DNA of 64,000 nt, taken from positions 19,097,576 through 19,161,575 of the forward strand of contig CM049309.1 in assembly GCA_026874595.1 (NCBI GenBank). Direction: 5' to 3'. Source of the DNA: Sipunculus nudus (Eukaryota; Annelida; Sipuncula; Golfingiida; Sipunculidae). Made by a program: the position numbers and the translations under genes. Positions 24,338 through 34,864 of this stretch are shown here, piece after piece; the first letter of the stretch is position 1, and the number at the start of each line of letters is the position of its first letter. The notes under the pieces were generated by a model. That model ran no database searches, was not told the origin of the DNA, and saw only the letters and a list, made by a program, of their open reading frames with translations.

Positions 24338-25364
24338 AAATTATATATAATTATAAATGATTATATTTATACCTTTTCCTGTCTGTGTGACACATTTCAA
24401 ATATTTTTCAATTAAGTATAGGATTTAAAAAAATGAGGTATATGTTAATTCTAAACCATTTTAAATACATAATATTTCATAGTCAACTCATAAATGAAAC
24501 CAAAGTGTATAATTCTATTTATTCATATATTTCATTTGTAATATATATAAATATTATTCTCTGGATAGTGGGGGATGATTACATTGACAGTCCCCCCCCC
24601 CCCACCCTTGCCAAAAAGTGGAGGGGATATATACTCCTCACCCCCACTCCTCACTGACACCCCTAGCATAAGCATAGATTAAGATAAAAAAAAATATAGT
24701 CAACAAATGAAGTTAAATTAATAAATTGTTGCACTAAGTCATAGTGAAAAATAAATTTAATAATACTGAAACTTTCAGTATCTGTGAAACAGCTATAGCT
24801 CCATTTCCTACTGATTTATATTGACCAAAAAATTAATAAGGATTATACATGTGATTACTGAGGGTCACATGATGGCACAAAATGGATAGGCCACAGATAT
24901 TTCAAATGTAATATATATTTCATATGTAAAATATTCAAATGTAATTCAATCTCTGATGGGGTGGTTCCTACTGTGTTGGCTCCTCACACTCTGAGATTGA
25001 AGACCTCACCCTGAGGTTGAAGAAATACCTGGTTTTAATCAACCTGATTGACAGATTTTAAATATAAATTGTAATTCAACATGGTTTAGATGAGTTTTTA
25101 TAGTACATCATACATGAAACATGACTCACAGGCCTTTTTTTTAAATAAACAGGCTGTTTTTCCAACTAAGAGGCAATCCATCTGCTTACAGATAATCCAA
25201 GAATTCCTTCACTCCTTCCGTTGAAAAAAAAGTGTAAAAGAGGCGAATACACAGAATGTAGCTGACTTTTATAAACAGGGTAAATGCTATATAACATGAC
25301 CAGTGAGTGCTGGAGTAGGCACTGTTTGTACCACCAGCAGGCTTGAGCTGCCCGATGGCCCTCA
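23531..25364. other. Single-copy AT-rich sequence with microsatellites
   Basis: Contains (GT)8 followed by G17 (24159-24191), a long interrupted (AT)n (24265-24355) and a C12 run (24592-24603). No exon or element end is seen outside these. Confidence 0.55.
24159..24355. repeat. (GT)n-G17 and (AT)n microsatellites
   Basis: A GT dinucleotide run passes into a 17-bp G homopolymer at 24175-24191. About 70 bp later an interrupted AT run covers 24265-24355. Confidence 0.95.
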
Positions 25365-25372
25365 TTAGTGGA
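25365..25372 (+). repeat. Left target-site duplication of the hAT element
   Basis: TTAGTGGA, identical to 27517-27524 immediately outside the other end. Confidence 0.85.
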
Positions 25373-25383
25373 CAGACATGGGG

Positions 25384-25525
25384 TAATAGTAATAAGTAAT
25401 AGTAATAGTAATAGACTATTACAGCTTTTTCCATGTAATAGTAATAGTAATAGTAATAGACTCAAAAATTTTAGCTGTAATAGTAATAGTAATAGAAACA
25501 GAAGGCAAAGTAATAGAGTAATACA
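25384..25525 (+). repeat. Left subterminal (TAATAG)n arrays of the hAT element
   Basis: Hexamer blocks at about 25384-25414, 25435-25459, 25477-25495 and 25511-25525 are separated by unrelated spacers of about 15-20 bp. Open frames here (Ser-Asn or Leu/Tyr runs) are artefacts of the repeat. Confidence 0.9.
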
Positions 25526-27084
25526 TATTACTTTCTATTACTTCCTGTGAGCCCCTTGTTCATGAAGAATATCAGCAAATAATGCTGAACACACTCAATT
25601 CTTGTCCAGCAATTGCCCAGGAAGTGCCAATTGTTGAGGCAAGCATGGGCCAGCTGCCACACTGCTGGTGACCACTGGTGCTAATTACATAAGAGTACTG
25701 GACAGAGCAGGTCACAGCCAAATAGATAACCTGGCACAATCTGACCTTTGATTAGTAAACCATGGATAAACAGAGGAATGTTTGATGTTATGAGACAGAT
25801 AAATTGTGTATTATTATATTGACATGTACATCTTATCTCACATCCATCAATCCATATGCATATTCTGAAAAGTACCTAGATTTATTTTCACAAGCCAGTT
25901 TGCATTTTAATCATACAGATTGCAATAACACACATTTAAGAAAAATAGAATATGGAACCAGATGTAGTTGCAGTGCAGACCCAAAATGTTCATGATAAGC
26001 TTATGGTGTTTTCACTACCCATAACGTATGGAAGCCTACAATGCTATATAAACTCATACCAGTACTACAGTCACTTTGATAAAGTCATACTGCAGGCACA
26101 TGTATTATCTACTTAATTTATATAAATATTCTTTAAAAATAATTCTTTTAATACTTGTCTGTTATTTCATAGTAACAATTTTGCAGACCTTCATTCAGTA
26201 TCTAAAATTATGTTAATTTATATTTTGAAAATTAAATGAACATTTTTTTAAAGATATTAATTTATTTGATTATATAATATGAGAATATAAGTAACTGTTA
26301 ATATTTTATTATTTAATATCTGAAATTTTGATATCAAATAATTAGATCCTGTTATGTACAAAATTTAAAGTATAAGATTGTTGAATACCAAATTAATTGT
26401 GAAAGTGATATAAATAATATTTTATTTGTTTTGTAAAATTGATATAAGTTTAAATCACTCTCCATATTCCTAAATTATCCTTTGCTGGTTTTGCTGCAAT
26501 GAAGAAGGGCATGCCTGAAGAATAAAAGCCATGCATGCTACCATTATTGTAAAATTTACCACCTCTCTGTTCACTCTCAAGATGTACTATGTGATAAAAT
26601 AAAACATGGCATCATATCCAAATGAACATATATATACACTTGAGAAGATGGGGTACTTTTGTCTCCAGTTTAGAATCTGTCCAGAATCTTGATGTAAACA
26701 GTAGAAACAGGACACAGCCCTACCTAAATTCCTCTCCTGATACATACATAAAGGACTAAATTGTCAGCTTTGATACTAAATATTAATATGACATAATCAT
26801 GAATAATTCCTTTGGAGACCATTTTAGTTACACTGAAAACTTTATTTATTAATTATGCGAAAGAAGATTAAATCTTAACAGAAGTATGTACTATAAAATA
26901 AATTTATGTGAAATATATATGAAAATAATAAAAAATGTACAAGTATGCATATAATTATAAATCAATATTTTACATATGCCAGGGTCTTTACAATGGGTTG
27001 CTTTTAAATAACATGTATTCAAGAGTTCATACAATTATCTTATAATTTCGACTTGAAACGCCCCAATAATCATTGAGGTTTCAA

Positions 27085-27085
27085 A

Positions 27086-27152
<67 letters not shown>
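27085..27152. repeat. (AT)n microsatellite
   Basis: AT dinucleotide run with one interruption, inside the hAT element. Confidence 0.95.
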
Positions 27153-27153
<1 letters not shown>

Positions 27154-27357
27154 AACAGAATTAAAGAAGCTGAAATAATTAAGATCTCCAGTATCACTAG
27201 ACTTATTGTTAATGACAGACACAGTATAAGAAAATTGTGTAGGTAACTGGATGATATAGGTGCTTCTAATATTAATATATAATATAAAAATGTGATTGCA
27301 GTGCTAGTTTGTAGCACTCATGGCTGCGCGAAGTCTAGAATCCTCCCATCAGTTTAT

Positions 27358-27504
27358 GTAATAGTAACAGTAATAGTAATAGATACCCCAGTAATAGTAA
27401 TAGTAATAGTAATAGAAGATAAAATGTAGTAATAGTAATAGTAATAGTAATATCAGAAATTGAAAGTAATAGTAATAGTAATAGTAATAGAACAACTGTA
27501 ATAG
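27358..27504 (+). repeat. Right subterminal (TAATAG)n arrays of the hAT element
   Basis: Blocks of about 25 bp (four hexamers) at about 27358-27383, 27391-27416, 27428-27452 and 27466-27490 are separated by short spacers, the last two of 11-13 bp. This gives a regular ~37-bp spacing for the last three. The orientation is the same as in the left arrays, so the arrays are direct and not part of the inverted repeats. Confidence 0.9.
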
Positions 27505-27631
27505 ACCCCATGTCTGTTAGTGGACAGTTCCTGAGTAGATCTATTGCAGACCAACACACTGATCAACTCCTCAGATATGAGCAAATTAATTTCACTTAAA
27601 ACAAATCAACAGATGGATGCCACACAAAAAA

Positions 27632-28140
27632 AACTAGAATACGGGTAGTCAACAAGCGACAAAGTGTATCTGCCAAAATCAGAGTAGGACAGGTAAAGTG
27701 AGGCATGGATTGAATGGCAAGGGGAAATAGAGTTAGATGTGTTACATATTAGCATGAATGTCTGCCACGTAAACATGATTGTAGGTGGCGCCACCTGTAA
27801 TTTGAACAAGAAACTATCCAAGATGTATACACATGCAAAATTTCAGGTGGAAAAGTCAAACCACTGCCAATATGAGTGATGCTGTGCAAAAATGGTTGCA
27901 GGTGGCACCACAAGTTTCTTGTATGATAAAGAGCTATGTGAGATCCAAACACATGCAAAACTTCAGGAAGATACTTCAACTCAGTCCAGAGATATTAGCT
28001 TGAATATCTGTGAACTTCAGGAAGATACTTCAACTCCTGCTACCTGTTTTCTGCAGAAGAGAAAGCTATCCAATATCTTTTGTCAATATGATTTTTGGAC
28101 CAATCCATGCATCCCTTATTGAGATATTTATGATTTTGTG
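27632..28140 (+). mobile_element. Helitron-like element, family F, truncated copy 2
   Basis: AACTAGAATACGGGTAGTC at 27632 matches the left end at 12340, including the following AGAGTAGGACAGG...AGGCATGGATTG phrase, but the hairpin is degraded. It contains core half-units with GTAGGTGGCGCCACCTG (27781) and GCAGGTGGCACCAC (27898). A ~25-bp phrase, CTTCAGGAAGATACTTCAAC..., is duplicated at 27960 and 28016. The right end is lost. Confidence 0.6.
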
Positions 28141-28682
28141 TGATTTTCACCAAATATGGCAATACTCAAAGTCTAGGTGACTATCCTAGTAAAGGTCATG
28201 ACCCCATTTTATATAGGCTCTGTTCCCTCACCTATATCTATGCACATTTTAAGTTTGTTAAAGATCCGTGAAATATTTATTAGTTATCGCATAAAAAAAT
28301 AGATGTGTCGGAACGACACGAATGCCCCCGCCTGGGGCAAATTAGAAACATTTGTTAAATGTTGTAAATTTTTATAAGTTCAGGAAGTGTTGTATGGTCA
28401 AAAGTAAGTCAACAAGGGCAAAATGCAAACTCGATCTGTAAAGGGTCATTATCAAGCAACACACCAAAAATCAGGCCAGTATCTGCAGGCATTGTGAAAA
28501 AAAGTCCACATATGTACATTTTTCATGAAAATTTCTGTCTTTCATGAAATTTTCTATGTTCAGGATCTGTCATATGGTGAAAAATAGGTTAACTGGGACG
28601 AAACGCGAACTCAATCTGTAAGTGGTCATTATGCGCCCACAGACAAAACATTAGGCCAGTATCTGTAAGCATTGTATTGCCA

Positions 28683-31600
28683 AACTAGAATATTCGCAAA
28701 AGTTGATAATCATTTATAAATTTAAATTGGAGAGGTATATACCATGTTTCATAACAATCCACCAAATGCTTCCTGAGAAATAGGCTCCTAAGTTTTTTTC
28801 TATACTAAGCTCTGTGACCTTGAAAAGTAGGTCAAGATCACCCATCTTTGAATTTGACCAAGATTTTGTAAATATAATGCAATAGCACTGAAGAAATGAA
28901 GTTCCTGTGTTGAATACCTTTGGAGATATCCTGCACATAAGGCCAAAATTGAAAAAATCCGATAAAATTTCATTAAAAAATCAGAAATTGCAGGTGGCGC
29001 CACCAAAATTGTGCAGCACATTCAGACCATCAGTCCCAATGATCATAGTAAGTTTTGTGAAAATCCACACAATAGTTCCTGAGATATAATCTTCTGAGTG
29101 TTTTTCTATAATCAGCTCTAAAATGTAGAACAAGGGACCCATGGGTCACGGCGCTCAGCTGATCGTGATTGGACTATAAATGTTTCTCCACTGTGATACT
29201 ATATCGAGTCGATAAAGCTTATGAATATCATGTACATGTTGGGCTATTATAAAAGAATGTAATGTAATATGTGAGTAAATGATAAATGAAATTACCTGAC
29301 TGATGGATTAATAGAGTCAAATAAAGTGGTTTATTTTTTATTTATTTAGGAGGGGTTGAAAATTGTGATATATTTGAGCAAATATGAATGCAATGACAGC
29401 AGTAATAAGCAGTAGAAGAATGATGATAAGGCTATTTGTTGAAGGATCTAAAGTGTATGGAAGTCTGCAAGCGTTCAATTTGACAGATATGATGTTATGA
29501 TTAACTATGCTGATGAAGTGATTTATGAATATGTGACTGTATGACACAATATCTCTTTAGTCTTGACAAGGTACATTATTGTGATGCCCACTATGTCTAC
29601 ATATTACACAATATTGACATAATTTCTGGCATGTACATAGGTACCTATGGACGAATAGTTATACAAAATATTAAAGTATGAATATATCTGATTCATCTTG
29701 TTCTTGCTTACTGAGGCAGACTTTGGGATGGGGTTCGGAGAAGGGAAAAGTGAGGGCAGCACGAAGGTGGATGTAGAAATATTCTATTGTAATGTTTTTC
29801 ATTTATATAAGAATATGAAAAGCTAAGAGGAAAGGGGTTATACTTGGTTATAGTAAAGTTCTAAATATATGATTGCAAACTAATACTCTGACAAGACTGT
29901 CATGAAGAAAAACAGTAACAGTTTTGAGATACTGTGTTGAATACGAAAATTTACAGATGGACAGGCAAGTGGACAGAATGGACTAATACCTTTATTTCAC
30001 TTTCAAGAGAATAATGCATTTAAGTTTATATATAATCCTATTTTTTTAAGCAGATCCACTTTTTCCATTAAGAAGTTTTTATCTGAATCATTTTTTTATT
30101 TACAGGTTTATAAATTTTTAATAAAAAAACCTGAAAATATAAGTTAAAATATTAGAATTGTTGCAAAAGTTGCAATCATTATATATGGCATCTACAAGAA
30201 TATTCCTTGAATCACTATTAAAAAGTTTTGCACATTGGAGTTTTCAGGACATGCTTAATTTTATTCACCAAAATAAAATAAAAGTAAATTTGATAAAATA
30301 AAACATCTTTTCAAATAAAGTATACACACTGTTGGTTGAATGAGGGACAAACAATATCATTGTGCCAATTACTATCCCAGTTTTAATTAAATACTGGAAT
30401 TAATAGTCAATTTCACACCTGGTGAAGTTTTTACTCTTCTGAAGTAAGGAATTACTTATCTCATGAACATCCACACTTTCACAGCAATACACCACTTTGT
30501 GGACACAATTAAATGTACACTTAAATCACTGTAACCCTGGTGGTTCAATACAAAATCTAAAATGTAGCATGTCCAAGAATAAAATAAAATACAGAAAAAT
30601 TATAACATTCATCTAGTTTATGCACCAGCTGGAGGGGGGATGAGTGCAGGGCAGAGGGGAAGCCTGCTAGTAGTGGCCAAGCTGTGCCAAGGTAAGCTGC
30701 CTGGGGTGGGTTACATAATGCAAGTGAAGGCTGTACTACTAGGTGGGCTAAATGTAAACAACACTTGACATGGTGTATGAAAACATGAATAAAAGCTATT
30801 CATTCCAAACAATTTCTTTTGAAAGTTCAGATTTTAAAAGATTAAATCCTTATGCATATATGCTGGGAAAATTAAATCAACAGTGCCAAAGTTGGACAAA
30901 ATTTAAGGTATTGATTTTTTATTTATGCTAATAACTTGAAAAATTTGCAAAATTCAGATCTAATTTTGGGTAAACAATTGAATCTTGATTAAATAAAGTT
31001 ATATTCCTGAAAAAAAGTCTCTAGGTTCAGCAATTCTCATGTTAGGTGAGTAAATATATTTCCTGATTTTTTAAAAAATTGCATTATGTTTTGGCCCATA
31101 ACTTCAAAATAATACCCAATACTGACTTAATTTTTGGTATGTTCATAGAAAATGTGTAAAAGAATGTGAATACTAAATACGATCAAAAACAGATCAGTGG
31201 TTTTGATATTAGGCAGCCTTGAAGCGTAACAATGGCTTTTTTTTTATAGAAAACAGAGTTTTTTTTCCTTAATATCTCGAAGGAACAAAGTCCTAATGAC
31301 CCAATTTTCTGTATGGTAGGAGATTTTGGGGACATCTAAAATTATGTCAACAGCCTGGGGAGCATAGAGATGTGCACTGAATGACCTACAGTCATCAAAG
31401 TGGACTGATTGACAATGTACGGGAATACAACAAGAGCCTCCAAAAAAATTCAATAACTAGCCTAATTTTGCAGCTTTTATTTTCAAATTTCAGATTTTAA
31501 CAGATTAAATCCTTATGTATACATGGTGTGAAAATTAAATCCACAGTACTTACAGGAAAAAAACGTGCCATGGCCAAAGTTGGGCAAAATTTAAGGTACC

Positions 31601-32417
31601 AATTTTATATTTTAGCCAATATTTAAAAAAATTCAACAAATTTTGATCTAATTTTTGGTATACAATTAAATTTTGATAAATTAAAGTTGTATTACTGGAA
31701 AAAAGTCCCTACCTTTAACACTTTTGGTCTTAAGTGACCAAATATCTTCCTGATTTTTTTTACAAAGTCCATTATGTTTGGGCCCATAACTTTTTTAAAT
31801 TATATAATACTGACTTAATATCTGGCATGTACATAGGAACTATATAGAGGAATATTTATGGTAAATATGATGAAAACCAGATGAGTGGTTTTGATATTAG
31901 GCAGTCCTGAAGTGTGAAAATAGATTTCTAATAAAAAATTGAGGTTTTTCCTTAATATCTCAAAGGAACGAAGTCCTATTGACCCAATTTTTGGCATGGT
32001 AGGAGATTATGGGGATATCTAACTGTATGCCGAAATTCAGATTCGTAGGTCCAACGGTGTTGAAACGTGCCAGTCTTACGGACGACATCCAGACGGACAG
32101 ACAGACAGACGGACGGACGGACGGATGGACGGACGATGGACAATGGACCATGACTATAGCTCAGATGACTTATAGTCAGCTGAGCTAAAAATGGGTCAAG
32201 GTCACCCATCTTCGAACTTGACCGAGATTTTATCGATATACAATTTCACTGATGAAATAAAATTCCAACGGTGAATCCTTTTAGAGATATCCCGCTCACA
32301 AGGTAAAAGTTAACAGACATGGAACGGACGGACGGACGGACAGACACCGGACAGAGAGATGGACAGACGGACAGCTTGGGTGACGACAATAGCCCATCAG
32401 CCTATGAGCTGAGGGCT
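28683..32417 (+). mobile_element. Helitron-like element, family C, copy 1, nested in D and split by A
   Basis: Its parts are 28683-29128 and 32187-32417 (677 bp), matching the uninterrupted copy at 60350-61045 along their length. The left end AACTAGAATATTCGC matches AACTAGAATATCAGC of the other copy. The right end has (GGAC)n (32326-32340) and a hairpin with arms TAGCCC-TCAGC (one bulged A) and GCTGAGGGCTA (32390-32418). It includes CAGGTGGCGCCACC at 28991 and nuclear-receptor-like half-sites. Confidence 0.7.
29129..32186 (+). mobile_element. Helitron-like element, family A, 3.06 kb, innermost of the nest
   Basis: The left end is AACAAGGGACCCATGGGTCA, containing the palindrome GACCCATGGGTC, then GCTCAGCTGA (29153-29162). 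The right end carries a (GGAC)n tract (32105-32140) and a 14-bp stem with one mismatch, TAGCTCAGATGACT (32157-32170) and AGTCAGCTGAGCTA (32174-32187). TCAGCTGAGC (32176-32185) is the perfect inverted partner of the left GCTCAGCTGA. Two tandem ~680-bp modules lie at 30755-31450 and 31480-32130. No long open frame is present, so it depends on another element for mobility. Confidence 0.7.
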
Positions 32418-32690
32418 AAAAACGGCTGTACATGTGTATTTGTCATGAAAATTTCTATTTTTCATGAAATTTTCAAAGTTTAGGAGCCGTAAAACGGTCA
32501 AAAGTAGGTCAACCGAGACAAAACTCGATCTGTAACTGGTCATTATCTGCCAACACACCAAAAATCAGGCTAATATCTGCGGGGATTGCGAAAAAAAGTC
32601 CGTACAACTGTTTGATTTCGGAATGACGGAAGGACGGAAGGATGGAAATGGGTAAAACTATATGCCCCGGCCACTTTGTGGCGGGGGCAT

Positions 32691-33474
32691 AAAAATTTCT
32701 GAGGCGGCAGCGCGACCATGCTTAAACCTTAGTATCCCAACTTTGTCTGGGGATATAATTATCAAAATGCAACAAGCTGCTTTAAGACTCATTGAAAACT
32801 TAATGTATGACAGCTGGTGTTTTATGTACATAATTTGGCTTTAAAAAACAATTAATAACCTGCAAAAAAGATTTCAAAGAATTCACTATCCATTCAGGCA
32901 TATTACATTTTTTCTTTCAAGGACTGATTTTAATCATGAAGGCTGGAATGGGAGCACTTTTTAGAATTTTCAATTAACTTTTTTTTTACAGCAGAAGTTC
33001 AACGAGCTTAGCTTATGTTTCGGAACTCAGAGACCTTACCTAAAGTTAATTTGTGAATGCTGTTATGAAAGGCTAGCAAATCTTTATCCAAACATGCACA
33101 TTTAGGGTGACAGTAAAAGAGGGATTGACACTACCAATGCTCCATTTAACTACTCATGTCTGTTATTTCTCCAAAAATATTAGCAAATAACATGGGAGTA
33201 TTACCTTTTTCAGGCCCAAACAAAAGACAGAAAAGCAAGCAACACACTTGTAACTGGCATCAAAGTGATATTGTCCCCTGTAGAAAATCTCTGTAACAAA
33301 TTTGTAATACAACCTGCAACTCAACCTTCCTCACAAAACTCCTCTGTGGCCACACTTCAAAAATGTCCGGTTTTCAGCTGAATTCAAGGAATGTTGAACA
33401 ATGAGAAAAATGACTGCCAGAGTGCAAACAAATCATGAATTTTGTGAAAAGTCCTTAGAAACGAGTTGTGGGCT
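32691..33474. other. Single-copy sequence, nothing recognised
   Basis: No gene or repeat structure supported. A short open frame (32662-32844) straddles the element end and is incidental. Confidence 0.45.
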
Positions 33475-34864
33475 TTTGGACAGATGACAACTTCATTTGA
33501 AGGTCTCATAAATAGAAAAAAAATGCGTAAAATTTGAAAAAAAATATGGGTAGTGCCACTAGTCTGCAGGAACTTATGAAACACTGCATGATCAATATAT
33601 ATCCAAAGAATCATGGCTATCAAAACATTAGTTATTCAGATACTGGAGCTTTTGTTTGTATCAAATTTTTAATTATTCTTGGGGGTATTTATGAGCCCTA
33701 TAGCCCCGAGAATATGGGTAACAGAAACCTAATTTCAGATTTCCAAGGAGATTTTTCATTAGTCTCCCTGGATGTCAAGTAAGAAGATTCTAGGTACAGC
33801 AGTTACAGTTTGTGGCATGTTAACAGATGACCACTTCATTTAAAGGTCTCATAAATAGAAATAAAAATGCCTAAAAAATTGAAAAAAAATACAGGTGGCG
33901 CCACCAGTTTGAAGGAACTGATGGAACACTCCATGATCAATATGCCTGCAAAAAATCATGGAGATCAATGCATTGGTTATTCAGATACTGGAGTTTAAAT
34001 TTGTATCAAACTTTTAATTATTCTGAGGGGTACTTACTACGAAGGATATGGATAACAGAGACCTAATTTCATGTTTTCACAGAACCTCCCTTGATGTCAA
34101 GTTAGAAGAATCTAGGTCCTGTGGTTTCGATTTGTGCCCTGTTAACAGATGAGAACTTCTTTGAAGGTCTCAAAAATAAAGAAAAAAATTCGTAAAAATT
34201 GAAAAAAAAATACAGGTGGTGCCACCAGTCTGCAGAAACTGACGAAACATCTCATGATTAATAAGTATGCCAAAAATCATGACCATAAGAGATGTAGTTA
34301 ATGAGATATTGAAGTTTTTGTATGAAATTTTTGACTATTCTGGGGGGTACTTTGGGGCCCCATAGCTCAAAGGATATGGGTAATAGAGACCTAATTTCTG
34401 GTTTCCATGGAGACTTTTCATAGGTCTCTCAGAATTTCAAGAATGAAGATTCTAGGTCCAGTCTTTACAATTTGTGCCCTGTTAACAGATGTCCACATTT
34501 TTAAAGGTCTCAAAAATAGAGAAAAAAAATTGTAAAAATTTGAAAAATACAGGTGGCGCCACCAGTCTGCAGGAACTGATGGAACATCTCATGATCAATA
34601 TGTATGCCAAAAATCATGATTATCAGTGATGTAGTTAATGAGATATTGAAGTTTTTGTATGAAATTTTTGACTATTCTGGGGGGTACTTTGGGGCCCCAT
34701 AGCTCAAAGGATATGGGTAACAGAGACCTAATTCCAGGTTTCCAAGGAGATTTTTTATGGACCTCTCTGGATGTAAAGTAAGAAGATTCCAGGTCCAGTG
34801 GTTACGATTTGTGCCCTGTTAACGGACAGACGGCTGGATGGCCAGACTTACAGTCAGCTGAGCT
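33475..34864 (+). repeat. Four tandem units of about 335 bp ending in a Helitron-like terminus
   Basis: GTTAACAGATG starts units at 33819, 34141 and 34481 (periods 322-340), with a first unit from about 33479. Each contains a version of ACAGGTGGCGCCACCAGTCT (33546 degenerate, 33891, 34211, 34549). After the last unit (GTTAACGG at 34818) come CGGACAGACGG and CAGCTGAGCTAAAAAA, the same terminus as elements A and B. The array is therefore probably the amplified core of another HINE family (K) whose left end I cannot place. Confidence 0.75.

Larger units (their letters stand above)
25373..27516. mobile_element. Non-autonomous hAT-superfamily transposon, 2144 bp
   Basis: The ends are perfect 12-bp inverted repeats, CAGACATGGGGT (25373-25384) and ACCCCATGTCTG (27505-27516), flanked by the perfect 8-bp direct repeat TTAGTGGA. 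An 8-bp duplication with CAG...CTG ends is diagnostic of the hAT superfamily. Just inside each end are interrupted (AGTAAT)n arrays, oriented the same way on both sides. The AT-rich interior has no transposase frame; it is a deletion derivative or a decayed copy. An (AT)n run at 27085-27152 has expanded inside it. The intact ends and duplication suggest a fairly recent insertion. Confidence 0.88.
28297..32690 (+). mobile_element. Helitron-like element, family D, copy 1, split by a nested insertion
   Basis: Its parts are 28297-28682 and 32418-32690, about 660 bp in total. On the left a perfect GTGTCG/CGACAC hairpin (28304-28318) follows a TAGAT end, then ATGCCCCCGCC (28322-28332). On the right a degenerate GGAC/GGAA tract (32625-32650) precedes a 14-bp stem with one mismatch and a TTT loop (32661-32691), ending GGCGGGGGCAT|AAAAA. 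ATGCCCCCGCC and GGCGGGGGCAT are perfect 11-bp subterminal inverted repeats. The body reads across the insertion (GCATTGTATTGCCA | AAAAACGGCTGTACATG) as it does in the unbroken stretch at 43298-43329. Confidence 0.7.

Noticed and set aside
27081-27317. 78-codon minus frame with Ile-Tyr repeats
   Set aside because: Mostly the (AT)n microsatellite.
25384-27504. Evenly spaced repeat blocks that look CRISPR-like, and poly-Leu/Ser-Asn open frames
   Set aside because: The blocks are themselves hexamer microsatellites inside a hAT transposon in animal DNA. The frames are translations of the hexamers.
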